64,000 bases of DNA. Source: Bacillota bacterium. Lineage in GTDB: Bacteria > Bacillota > Bacilli > Paenibacillales > NBRC-103111. Each line of letters opens with the position of its first letter. The stretch's first letter is position 1. Positions 24,461-33,008 of the stretch are shown here, in pieces. The notes under the pieces were generated by a model that was given only the letters and a program-made list of their open reading frames with translations, was not told where the DNA came from and did no database searches. The DNA is taken from NCBI GenBank assembly GCA_023393235.1, contig JAEWMH010000131.1, forward strand, positions 1-64,000, written 5' to 3'. The position numbers and the translations under genes are program-made.

Positions 24461-24479
24461 TATTAAAGCGGGTGGTCAT

Positions 24480-25640
24480 GTGAATACCAAGGTGTTGGCC
24501 GGATGCTCCACTCCCTTCGGCATGGGGGGACTGGGAGGACATCTGCAGTTTATTTGCAAAGCGATGGAAACGGTTGGTGTGGAAGCCGGGGTCTACTGCC
24601 GGGGAACCCCAGAGAAACCGGGATTTGTGGGTGTGCCCAATCCGGTGTGGGACAAATGGCTGCGGTATACGCCCGTACGCTGGCTTCCCTCCAAGCAGGT
24701 GTATTGGAACGGGATGCAGTTTGACAAGGCCGTTGCCGACGTTTACCCATCTTGCTACAGTGTGTATCACTCCTTTCCCGGTTTTGCCGAAGCGACCTTC
24801 CGCAAGGTCAAGGCCAACGGCGGCGTAACCGTGCTGGAGGCGGCCACCACACATGCGGAGGATGTATACCTGATTACCGAGGCTGAGCACAAAAAGCGGA
24901 ATATCGGCGGCAATCCCTTCTCCCGGGAATGGGTGGAGCGGGTGATGCGGGAATACGAGCTGGCGGACTATATTACCGTTGCCTCCCGGCTTCAGGCCGA
25001 AAGCTTTCTCCGCCGCGGCTTTGATGAGAATCGCATCCTGTATTCGCCCTTGGGCATCGATACCGCCCGGTTTTCTCCGGCTGCGGAGGAGGGTGAAGCA
25101 AACAAGGACGGCGTATTCCGGATCATCCAGGTTGGCCAAATCTCCATCCGAAAGGGGTACCACTATCTTCTGGACGCAGTGGAAAAGCTGGGCGATCCGG
25201 ATATAGAGGTGGTGCTGGTAGGCGGCATCGGCTGGCGCTCCATTTCCAAGTCCCTGGAGGAATACCGCAGCCGCGGCGTCCGGATCACCTGCGCCCCCGG
25301 CGATCCGCTGCCCGCCTTGCGCAAGGCAAGCCTATATGTCCACTCCTCGGTGGAGGACGGCTTCGGCCTGGCTCCCCTGGAGGCCATGTCTGCCGGACTG
25401 CCGGCGGTGGTCACGGACATGACGGGCATGAAGGATGTCATCGACAGCGGGCATAACGGGTTTATCGTCCCCAGCCGGGATACGGATGCCCTGGCGGAAT
25501 GTATCGCCCTCCTGAAGGGCAACGAGAATCTGCGCCGGCAGATGGGTCAGGCAGCCAGGGCGACGGCGCTGGAATACGATACGGCGCGGTGCACCCGCCG
25601 GTACGCTGAGCTGCTGAAGCCGGTGTGGCACGTTGGCTGA
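24480..25640 (+). CDS. GT4-family glycosyltransferase
   Basis: 386 residues. GCSTPFGMGGLGGHLQFICK is the N-terminal nucleotide-proximal loop; IIQVGQISIRKGYHYLLDAV and SSVEDGFGLAPLEAMSAGLP (E-x7-E) mark the donor domain. GTG 24480 has GGGTGGT ahead. It follows the right copy of the inverted-pair element. Donor unknown. Confidence 0.88.
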   Translation: MNTKVLAGCSTPFGMGGLGGHLQFICKAMETVGVEAGVYCRGTPEKPGFVGVPNPVWDKWLRYTPVRWLPSKQVYWNGMQFDKAVADVYPSCYSVYHSFPGFAEATFRKVKANGGVTVLEAATTHAEDVYLITEAEHKKRNIGGNPFSREWVERVMREYELADYITVASRLQAESFLRRGFDENRILYSPLGIDTARFSPAAEEGEANKDGVFRIIQVGQISIRKGYHYLLDAVEKLGDPDIEVVLVGGIGWRSISKSLEEYRSRGVRITCAPGDPLPALRKASLYVHSSVEDGFGLAPLEAMSAGLPAVVTDMTGMKDVIDSGHNGFIVPSRDTDALAECIALLKGNENLRRQMGQAARATALEYDTARCTRRYAELLKPVWHVG

Positions 25641-25719
25641 TGCGGGTGACGATGCAGCTAAAGGCAGGCTGCCTTCCGGGTGTGTACCGGGGAGGCGGCT
25701 TCTGCCACTCCCGGATCGC

Positions 25720-25910
25720 TAACGGAAGCAGCGGACGTTAACCGGCCGGTTAAGGCGTTTCCAGAAAACTAACGGAAGCCAGAGCCGCTATTTGCAGCAA
25801 AACTGCTCCGAGGCCGCCATTTTTCCTGAAATAAAGGCTGTGGCTTCCGTTATCTCCGGTGGAGCTCTTATTTCAGCCGAATAGCGGCTCTGACGTCTGT
25901 TAGACAGCCG
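25720..25910. repeat. Interspersed AACGGAAGC repeat inside the EPS operon
   Basis: The 308-base gap between a glycosyltransferase and the first acyltransferase holds CTAACGGAAGC twice and its inverse GGCTTCCGTTA, in a variant of the repeat found at 10398, 32645 and 60775. No gene or promoter of consensus type is seen; the gap could split the operon. Confidence 0.65.
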
Positions 25911-25948
25911 GACGCCGGCACTTTTGATGATAAAGGAGGAAGCTGGAC

Positions 25949-26620
25949 ATGAATCGGTCTACCAAAATCAAGCTGGCCCGACGCTTCGGCAAGCTGCTTC
26001 GTTTTATCCAGTATTGGTCGGTCCAGCCGGAGAACGAGCTGATCCATCCTACCGTTTGTGTAGAAACGGGCAGCCGGATCGCCCCCTCCGTGTCCATCGG
26101 CCGGTACAGCTATGTGGGGCATAACACCATGATCCAGTCGGGGTCCATCGGCTCCTTTTGCTCCATCAGCTGGAACGTGACCATCGGGGCGGATGAGCAT
26201 CCGCTCAGCGGTGCTTCCCATCATCCCTTCTGGTACTCCCCCGCCCATCATGATCTGAAATCGCCGGTATGGAGATGGGGGCAGACCAAAGCCCCTCCGG
26301 TAATCGGCAACGACGTATGGATCGGGGCCGGAGCCACGATTCTGCGGGGAGCCATTATCGAGGACGGAGCCGTAATCGCGGCAGGCAGCGTGGTCGGCAG
26401 CCATGTACCGGCATATGCAGTGGTCGGCGGCATTCCCGGCAAGCTTCTGAAGTATGCCGTGGAGGATGATGACCTGCGGTTTGCCCTTCGGGAAATCCGC
26501 TGGTGGGAATGGGATGAGGCAAAGCTTCAGGCGGCTTCCGCAAGCTTTGGGAACGTGGAGGAATTTGTCAGACTATACGGTTCGCTTCCCCAACAGGCGG
26601 AGAAGCGGCTGAGTTCATAA
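25949..26620 (+). CDS. Hexapeptide-repeat acyltransferase, copy 1
   Basis: 223 residues, left-handed beta-helix of the CatB/WcaF type: hexapeptide turns from IHPTVCVETGSRIAPSVSIG to VIGNDVWIGAGATILRGAII, the loop DEHPLSGASHHPFWYSP with the catalytic His region, and a C-terminal helix WWEWDEAKLQ. It is a trimeric cytosolic enzyme that probably transfers an acetyl group from acetyl-CoA to a sugar of the repeat unit. Its neighbour at 26633 is a paralogue (about 45 percent alike by eye), indicating duplication. Confidence 0.87.
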   Translation: MNRSTKIKLARRFGKLLRFIQYWSVQPENELIHPTVCVETGSRIAPSVSIGRYSYVGHNTMIQSGSIGSFCSISWNVTIGADEHPLSGASHHPFWYSPAHHDLKSPVWRWGQTKAPPVIGNDVWIGAGATILRGAIIEDGAVIAAGSVVGSHVPAYAVVGGIPGKLLKYAVEDDDLRFALREIRWWEWDEAKLQAASASFGNVEEFVRLYGSLPQQAEKRLSS

Positions 26621-26632
26621 CGGGGTGGTGCC

Positions 26633-27283
26633 ATGAGCAGTATCGTGAATTGGAAAATGCAGGCCGCTCTCCGGCTGGATGGTTATATGAGCTACTGGAA
26701 GACGCAGAAGCAGAAGATGCAGACCGGCATTCACGACACGGTGTATGTCATGCACCATACCCGGATTAATCCCGGTGTATCCGTCGGCAGATATACCTAC
26801 ATCCGCGAAGGCGTGGAGATAGATTCCGGCAGAATCGGCGCATTCTGCTCCATTGCTCCGGGAGTGAGAATCGGCGGAGATGAACATCCGGTGGATGCGG
26901 TATCCACCCATCCCTTCTGGTATTCACCGGGCGGCTTTACACTGCCGGTTGACGACAGGGAGGAAGGCTGGAGCCAGCCGAAGTCCGAGCCGGTGATCGG
27001 CAATGATGTGTGGATCGGGGCAGGTGCCCAGATTCTGCGGGGAGCCGTAATCGGCGATGGCGCCATTATTGGAGCGGGTGCAGTCGTCACGGGTCATATA
27101 CCCGCTTATGCCATTGCCGTCGGGATTCCCGCCAAGCCGGTCAAAAGCCGCTTCGAGCCGGACATCTGCCAGCGGCTTCAACAGTCCCGCTGGTGGGACT
27201 GGGAGGAAGCGCGGTTGAAGGAGGCACGCCGTTTGTTCGGCAATCCGGAGGAGTTCCTGCAGTACGCGGAAGGTCAGAAGTAA
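26633..27283 (+). CDS. Hexapeptide-repeat acyltransferase, copy 2
   Basis: 216 residues, same build as the gene before it: YVMHHTRINPGVSVGRYTYI, GGDEHPVDAVSTHPFWYSPG, VIGNDVWIGAGAQILRGAVI and a C-terminal WWDWEEARLKEARRLFGN. The two probably acetylate different positions or sugars. It sits 12 bases after its paralogue with the ribosome site in the gap. Confidence 0.87.
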   Translation: MSSIVNWKMQAALRLDGYMSYWKTQKQKMQTGIHDTVYVMHHTRINPGVSVGRYTYIREGVEIDSGRIGAFCSIAPGVRIGGDEHPVDAVSTHPFWYSPGGFTLPVDDREEGWSQPKSEPVIGNDVWIGAGAQILRGAVIGDGAIIGAGAVVTGHIPAYAIAVGIPAKPVKSRFEPDICQRLQQSRWWDWEEARLKEARRLFGNPEEFLQYAEGQK

Positions 27284-27315
27284 GAAGGAAAACTTTGCAG
27301 AGGAGCAGTGAAAGC

Positions 27316-28515
27316 ATGGACATACTGGCAACGGGAATGGGCTGGATCAATCACACCCCTGGCGGACTAAACCGGTATTTTGCCGACTATCTGGAAGCCA
27401 TGGCCGCTACCGGCCATACAGTAAGAGGGCTGGTCACCGCCCACGGCGAGGACATCGCCGCTCCCGCCTATATCCGGGACGTCCTGGACAAGCCGGAACG
27501 GTTGTCCACCCTGGCCCGGACCCGGGCCTTCCGTGCCAGAGTCAAGGCGGAGCTGCTGCGGCATCAGCCCGATGTGTTCAATCCCCACTTCGCTCTGTAC
27601 AGCTCGATGGTGACGCGGGACATGGTGCCGGCGCATATTCCCATTGTGACTCACTTCCACGGGCCGTGGGCGCAGGAATCCCTGGTGGAGGATGCGGGTC
27701 TGGATTGGGGGCAAAAGGTGCGCTACCAACTCAAAAAGAACGTGGAGCTCTTGTCCTACCGGCGTTCGGATCACTTTATCGTACTGAGCCAATACTTCCG
27801 GGAAATTCTCACCCGGGATTACGGCGTTCCCGGCGAAGCGGTCCATATTGTGCCCGGTGCGCCGGATATCGAACGGTTCCGCCCGGCCGACAACCGGGAG
27901 GAGCTGCGCAGGGAGCTGGGGCTGAAGCCCGGCGCCAAGGTGCTGTTCGCAGCCCGGAGGCTGGTGAACCGGATGGGCATCGACAATCTCATCCGGGCGA
28001 TGGCCGCCGTAATCCATGCGGAGCCGGAGGCGGTGCTGTATATTGCCGGAGACGGTGCGCTTCGGGGCCATCTGCAGAGTCTGATCGACCAGCAGGGGCT
28101 TGGCGGGAAGGTGCATCTTCTGGGCCGCGTCTCCAACGAGGATCTGGTCCGCTGGTATCAGGCGGCGGATCTGAGCATCGTACCCACGGTGACCCTGGAG
28201 GGTTTCGGCCTGGTTACGGTAGAGGCGCTGGCCTGCGGGACACCCGTATTGGGCACCCCCTATGGAGGCACCAAGGAAATTCTGGAGCGTCTGTCGCCGG
28301 AGCTCCTGTTCGACGACCACAAGCCCGCCTCCATTGCGGCCCGGATTATTTCGGCCTTGAACGGCTCCAGCTTTGTGCCGGGGCGTAGAGCCTGCCGGGA
28401 GTTTGTGCTGGCTAACTATACATGGGAAAAAGCGGCCGCCGCTATCAGCGGTATTTTTGAACAGGCGGTTCAGGAAAAGGAAGAGGGGGCTGTTTATGAA
28501 CGTAGCGTTCTATAA
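27316..28515 (+). CDS. GT4-family glycosyltransferase
   Basis: 399 residues. The start MDILATGMGWINHTPGGLNR is preceded by AGGAGCAG. The donor domain has VLFAARRLVNRMGIDNLIRA and VTLEGFGLVTVEALACGTPV (E-x7-E), and the acceptor half has the HFHGPWAQES motif common in mannosyl- and fucosyl-type GT4 enzymes. It overlaps the following double-domain gene by 20 bases. Confidence 0.88.
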   Translation: MDILATGMGWINHTPGGLNRYFADYLEAMAATGHTVRGLVTAHGEDIAAPAYIRDVLDKPERLSTLARTRAFRARVKAELLRHQPDVFNPHFALYSSMVTRDMVPAHIPIVTHFHGPWAQESLVEDAGLDWGQKVRYQLKKNVELLSYRRSDHFIVLSQYFREILTRDYGVPGEAVHIVPGAPDIERFRPADNREELRRELGLKPGAKVLFAARRLVNRMGIDNLIRAMAAVIHAEPEAVLYIAGDGALRGHLQSLIDQQGLGGKVHLLGRVSNEDLVRWYQAADLSIVPTVTLEGFGLVTVEALACGTPVLGTPYGGTKEILERLSPELLFDDHKPASIAARIISALNGSSFVPGRRACREFVLANYTWEKAAAAISGIFEQAVQEKEEGAVYERSVL

Positions 28516-30823
28516 CCACACCAGCGATGTCAGCGGCGCTGAAATCAGCCTTCTTCTCACGGCGCGCCATCTTACGGACACCACACCGGTGATTTTCGCC
28601 CCCGAAGGAGAGCTGCTGGAACGGGCCCGGGAGGCTGATATCGCCGTTGAGCCGGTGGAGAGCTACCGGGCCAGGATGAGCAAAAATCCCCTGAAGCTGG
28701 CGGCGGGTATGCTGGGTATGCTGAAATCCGGCTTCCGCTTCTCCCGCGCCGTCCGCAAAAAGCAGGTGCAGGCGATTCACGCCAACTCCCTGCGGGCAGG
28801 GATGATGGCCTCGTTGTTCACCTGGCATCACGGCCTGCCGGTGATCTGGCATGTGCGGGATATGCCCCCTGGCGGACTGATGGGCAAGGCAGTCAATCTG
28901 CTGGCCTGGATGTCAGGCAGCTCTGTGATCGGCATTTCGGAGCCGGTCACCCAGGGCTTCGCCCGGAAGGCGCTGGCCGGAAGGCTGCACCTGATCCACA
29001 ACGGCGTGGAGCTGAAGGAAATGAACGAGCGGGAAAAACGCCATCACCGCCAGAACATCCGCGAGGAGCTGTCCACCCCGCAGAAGGCCAAGGTGGCCGC
29101 CATTATCGGGCAGATCACCCCATGGAAGCGCCAGGAGGACGCCATCGAGGCGGTGTCCCGGCTTTGGGAAAACGGCCACGATGTGTATCTGTGGATCGTC
29201 GGAGAGGCCAAGTTCCGCCAGGAAAATATCGAATACGAAATCGCCCTGCGCAACCGGGCCGAGGAGCTGGGCATCGCCCATCGGGTACGGTTTACCGGCT
29301 TCCGCAAGGATGTAATGGAGATTTGCGCCGCATCGGATCTGCTGTTTCTATGCTCGGACAACGAACCCTTCGGCCGGGTCATCATTGAAGCCATGTCCCA
29401 GGGGATACCGGTTGTGGGAACCCGGGCCGGGGGTGTGCCGGAGATTATCGAGGACGGAGAGAGCGGATTTTTGTACGAAACCGGCCATGTGGAGCAACTG
29501 GTGCATCTGGCGGGCCGTCTTTTGGCCGACGATCTCCAGCGGGTACGGATGGGGCGCAATGCCGCTGACCGGGTCAAGACCCTCTTCACCATCCAGCGGA
29601 CAGCGGCCCGGGTGGAGGAGGTTTACGCCACCCTGCCTGCCATTCAGCGTCAGGCGCGAGCCATTCCTGCTCCTGCCGCCCCAGCCGGGAAAGGCCAAAA
29701 AGTGGCCATTGTCCACGACTATCTGAACCAGATGGGCGGAGCCGAACGGGTGGTGGGTGTGCTGCACCGGATGTATCCCAACGCTCCCATTTTCACCACC
29801 ATCGTGGACCGGGACAAACTGCTTCCGGAGCTTCAGGACGCGGACATTCGTACCACCTGGATGCAGCGTATTCCCGGTGTGAACAAACGCTTTAAGCTGT
29901 TTTTCTGGCTGTATCCTTTTGCCGTATCCTCTATGAACCTGAAGGGCTACGACGTTGTCATCAGCTCCAGCAGCGCCTACGGCAAAGGCGCCCCTGTTGA
30001 TGAAGGAGCGGTGCATATCTGCTACTGCCATACGCCCATGCGGTTCGCCTGGGATTTCAACAGCTATATGGAAGCCGTGAAGGTGCCCTCTCTGGTGCGG
30101 ACGGCCGCCCGGATGCTGGTGATGCCCCTGCGGCTGTGGGATAAAGCCACTTCCCGTAAGGTCACTCAGATTATTGCCAACTCCACGGTGGTTAAAGGGC
30201 GGATTGAGGAGCACTATGGCAAGGATGCGCTGGTGATCTTCCCGCCGGTGAACGTCAACCGGTTCCAGGTGGAGCCGGAGAGCGAGGATTATTTCCTCAT
30301 CGTCTCCCGTTTGGTTTCCTATAAGCGCATCGATCTGGCCGTAGAGGCTTGTTCCTATACGGGGCAAAAGCTGGTGGTCATCGGCGACGGACCCGACCGC
30401 AGCCGCTTGGAGGCCATTGCCGGCCCCAGCGTTACCTTCCTGGGACGGCTCCCCGACGAAGAGGTGGAGCGTTACATGAAACGCTGCCAGGCCTTGCTGT
30501 TCCCGGGCTTCGAGGACTTCGGCATAACGCCGCTGGAGGCCAATGCCTGCGGCAAGCCGGTTATCGCCTTCCGCAAGGGCGGGGCGCTGGACACGGTGGT
30601 GCCCGGCTTAAACGGTTTATTTTTTGACGAACAAACCATTGAATCCTTGGCAGAGGTCCTCCGTTCCTTCAACTCTGACCAGTTTGATCCTGCGGAGATC
30701 CGCCGGCATGCGGAAGCCTTCGAGGAAACCCGCTTTATCCAGGAGCTGGAGCGGGTGGTCCAGGATGCCACAGGCAAACGGGTGGTGCCGGTGAAATTCG
30801 GTGCAGCGGAGTCCAACGCATAG
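28496..30823 (+). CDS. Double-domain GT4 glycosyltransferase fusion
   Basis: 775 residues holding two complete GT-B/GT4 enzymes. Domain 1 (~1-380) starts MNVAFYNHTSDVSGAEISLL and has IGQITPWKRQEDAIEAVSRL and DNEPFGRVIIEAMSQGIPV. An Ala/Pro linker (IPAPAAPAGKG) joins domain 2 (~402-775), which starts KVAIVHDYLNQMGGAERVV and has LIVSRLVSYKRIDLAVEACS and FEDFGITPLEANACGKPV; its CYCHTPMRFAWDF region is typical of WbaZ-like mannosyltransferases. Both keep E-x7-E, so both are probably active and may add two successive sugars. ATG 28496 has GAGGGGG ahead. Confidence 0.88.
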   Translation: MNVAFYNHTSDVSGAEISLLLTARHLTDTTPVIFAPEGELLERAREADIAVEPVESYRARMSKNPLKLAAGMLGMLKSGFRFSRAVRKKQVQAIHANSLRAGMMASLFTWHHGLPVIWHVRDMPPGGLMGKAVNLLAWMSGSSVIGISEPVTQGFARKALAGRLHLIHNGVELKEMNEREKRHHRQNIREELSTPQKAKVAAIIGQITPWKRQEDAIEAVSRLWENGHDVYLWIVGEAKFRQENIEYEIALRNRAEELGIAHRVRFTGFRKDVMEICAASDLLFLCSDNEPFGRVIIEAMSQGIPVVGTRAGGVPEIIEDGESGFLYETGHVEQLVHLAGRLLADDLQRVRMGRNAADRVKTLFTIQRTAARVEEVYATLPAIQRQARAIPAPAAPAGKGQKVAIVHDYLNQMGGAERVVGVLHRMYPNAPIFTTIVDRDKLLPELQDADIRTTWMQRIPGVNKRFKLFFWLYPFAVSSMNLKGYDVVISSSSAYGKGAPVDEGAVHICYCHTPMRFAWDFNSYMEAVKVPSLVRTAARMLVMPLRLWDKATSRKVTQIIANSTVVKGRIEEHYGKDALVIFPPVNVNRFQVEPESEDYFLIVSRLVSYKRIDLAVEACSYTGQKLVVIGDGPDRSRLEAIAGPSVTFLGRLPDEEVERYMKRCQALLFPGFEDFGITPLEANACGKPVIAFRKGGALDTVVPGLNGLFFDEQTIESLAEVLRSFNSDQFDPAEIRRHAEAFEETRFIQELERVVQDATGKRVVPVKFGAAESNA

Positions 30824-30895
30824 CAGCAGCTTGTCGTCCCATTCGCACATGATGATGCTCCACATACAACCACTACCTTAAAGGGGGAAACCGCC

Positions 30896-32263
30896 ATGAA
30901 GCTGGTCCTGTTATCCGGCGGCTCAGGCAAACGCCTGTGGCCTTTATCCAACGACGCAAGATCCAAACAATTCCTGAAGGTGCTGCAAAATGATCAGGGG
31001 AACATGGAGTCCATGGTCCAGCGGGTATGGCGGCAGATGGGCCATGCGGGTCTTGCCCGCCACGCTTCCATTGCCACGGGCAGAGGCCAGGTGGATATGA
31101 TCCAGAGCCAAATTGGCCCGGAGGTATCCGTCATTGTGGAGCCCCAGCGCAGGGATACCTTCCCGGCTATTGCTCTGGCGGCGGTTTACCTGTACTCCAT
31201 TCAGGGTGTATCCCTGAACGAGGTAGTGGCTATCCTTCCGGTGGACCCCTATGTGGAGGACAGTTTCTTCGACAAAATCAAGGAGCTGGAGGGAGCGGTG
31301 GCGGCCACCGGCGCCGACCTGGCGCTGATGGGGGTGAAGCCCACCTACCCTTCGGAAAAATATGGCTATGTGGTGCCGGAGGCGGACAGCAGCGATACCT
31401 CTGAGGTGATGATGGTCAGCCGTTTTGCCGAAAAGCCCAGCCGCGAAAAGGCGGAGGCGCTGATTGCGGAGAAGGCGCTGTGGAACTGCGGCGTATTTGC
31501 CTTTAAGCTGAACTATATGATCAATCTGCTGATGGAGCTGGGGCTTCCCATCCATTACGAGGAAATGCTGCGCCAATACCACCGGCTGCCCAAGATCAGC
31601 TTCGACTACGCGGTGGTGGAGAAGGCCGAGCATATTGTGGTGCTTCCTTATGCGGGCGAGTGGAAGGACCTGGGCACCTGGAACACTCTGACCGAGGAAA
31701 TCCAGGCTCCGCTCATCGGCAACGGCACCATCTGCGGCGATTCGCAGAACGTGCATATGATCAATGAGCTGGATATCCCGATTGCGGTGCTGGGGGTATC
31801 GAACATCATCGTATCCGCCAGCCCGGACGGTATCCTGGTTGCGGACAAAAACGCCAGCCCCAAGGTGAAGGATCTCATCGGCCATCTGGAGCAGCGCCCC
31901 ATGTACGAGGAGAGACGGTGGGGCTCCTACCGGGTGCTGGATTTCAAGAAGTTCCCCGAGGGCCAGGAGGTGCTGACCAAACGCATCTGCATCTCCGCCG
32001 GCAAAAACCTGAGCTACCAGACCCACGCCAAACGCAGCGAGGTATGGACGGTCATCGCGGGAAGCGGCCAGTTTGTGCTGGAGGACCGGATCGGCAGTCT
32101 GCAGGCGGGGGATGTGGTGAAGATTCCGGTAGGCGCCAAACACAGCATCCGGGCCTTCACCGATCTGGAAATCATCGAGGTGCAAACCGGCAGCGAATTG
32201 GTGGAGGACGATATTGAGCGTTTGACCATGTCCTGGGAAGAGATCGTGAGCCTATGCAGATAA
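30896..32263 (+). CDS. manC: Mannose-1-phosphate guanylyltransferase with cupin domain
   Basis: 455 residues, the ManC/AlgA type. LVLLSGGSGKRLWPLSNDAR and SKQFLKVL form the nucleotide site; EKPSREKAEALI and WNCGVFAFKLN follow; residues ~335-440 are a phosphomannose-isomerase-II-like cupin (RRWGSYRVLDF, KNLSYQTHAKRSEVWTVIAG). It makes GDP-mannose, probably for the GT4 enzymes just upstream. Whether the cupin half gives isomerase activity is not decided by sequence. ATG 30896 follows AAAGGGGGAAA. Confidence 0.9.
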   Translation: MKLVLLSGGSGKRLWPLSNDARSKQFLKVLQNDQGNMESMVQRVWRQMGHAGLARHASIATGRGQVDMIQSQIGPEVSVIVEPQRRDTFPAIALAAVYLYSIQGVSLNEVVAILPVDPYVEDSFFDKIKELEGAVAATGADLALMGVKPTYPSEKYGYVVPEADSSDTSEVMMVSRFAEKPSREKAEALIAEKALWNCGVFAFKLNYMINLLMELGLPIHYEEMLRQYHRLPKISFDYAVVEKAEHIVVLPYAGEWKDLGTWNTLTEEIQAPLIGNGTICGDSQNVHMINELDIPIAVLGVSNIIVSASPDGILVADKNASPKVKDLIGHLEQRPMYEERRWGSYRVLDFKKFPEGQEVLTKRICISAGKNLSYQTHAKRSEVWTVIAGSGQFVLEDRIGSLQAGDVVKIPVGAKHSIRAFTDLEIIEVQTGSELVEDDIERLTMSWEEIVSLCR

Positions 32264-32547
32264 AACGCCCTTACACCAACCCGTCCAACCGTTCCTTGTC
32301 CACTGCGGAGAAAGACCGGAAGTATCCGTTGAAATGGGCGATTTGCTACCAGGGCAAACCCTACATTTCCCTCTATGGCAAAAAGAAGGCCCATGACCTG
32401 TTATACAAGCTGAACCATACCATGCTGGGACTGACCGTCATCCCTTTGGAACCCGGAGAGAGCAGCGGGGGAAGAACCCTGGGCGGCGTGATCAGGCAGG
32501 GCAGGCAAGCGGTAAGGCGGTATGAAAGAGCGGAGTATGAGGGATAA
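32254..32547 (+). CDS. Small protein of unknown function ending the EPS operon
   Basis: 97 residues, basic, no membrane helix or recognised domain. Its start overlaps the manC stop by ten bases with GGAAGAGA nearby, and a strong terminator follows, which supports it as the last gene of the operon. The middle (WAICYQGKPYISLYGKKKAH) looks like a folded beta segment; the C-terminus is Arg/Glu-rich. No function is proposed. Confidence 0.5.
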   Translation: MQIKRPYTNPSNRSLSTAEKDRKYPLKWAICYQGKPYISLYGKKKAHDLLYKLNHTMLGLTVIPLEPGESSGGRTLGGVIRQGRQAVRRYERAEYEG

Positions 32548-32565
32548 CATTCCATGCTGTACAAG

Positions 32566-32602
32566 AGCCCGGAGTACCCAATGGGGTATTCCGGGCTTTT
32601 TT
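32566..32602 (+). terminator. Strong terminator of the EPS operon
   Basis: AGCCCGGAGTACCC-AATG-GGGTATTCCGGGCT followed by TTTTTT, directly after the last gene. Confidence 0.92.
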
Positions 32603-32644
32603 GGGTTTTACGTTGTTTGAGTTTCACTATGGCCAGGCCCAGAC

Positions 32645-32830
32645 TCTAACGGAACTCAGCGGCCCTTAGCGGGTGAAAAGTGGCTTGTTTGGAACCTAAC
32701 GGAACTCAGAAGCTCTTATAGAGCTTTTTGGCGCTCATTAGCGGCAAATCAGGCATCTAGCGGTCGCTGAGTTCCGTTAAATTGAAAATACTCGGATTTC
32801 CGCCTCTAAGCGCTTCTGAGTTCCGTTAGC
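32645..32830. repeat. Interspersed AACGGAACTCAG repeat after the EPS operon
   Basis: CTAACGGAACTCAGCGGC and CTAACGGAACTCAGAAGC, then inverted CTGAGTTCCGTTA twice. Same family as 10398-10625. The rest of the 461-base gap to 33008 shows no gene. Confidence 0.7.
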
Positions 32831-33008
32831 GCGCAGTGGAGGCCTAAGATCATAGTTTGTCAAAGCCTGCTCCCACGCAAAAAAGAGCGGAAGCCGGGCT
32901 CCCGCTCACAAAACTGCCATATAGCAGCACACCACTGACATCTCCTGCAAAGAAGCCACTATACAGCACCTCGCAGCAATCAATGTCTCCGGAAACTAAC
33001 CCCAGCAC

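Noticed and set aside
23184..25163. 659-residue open frame opposite two glycosyltransferases
   Set aside because: Antisense shadow spanning two real genes and their boundary.
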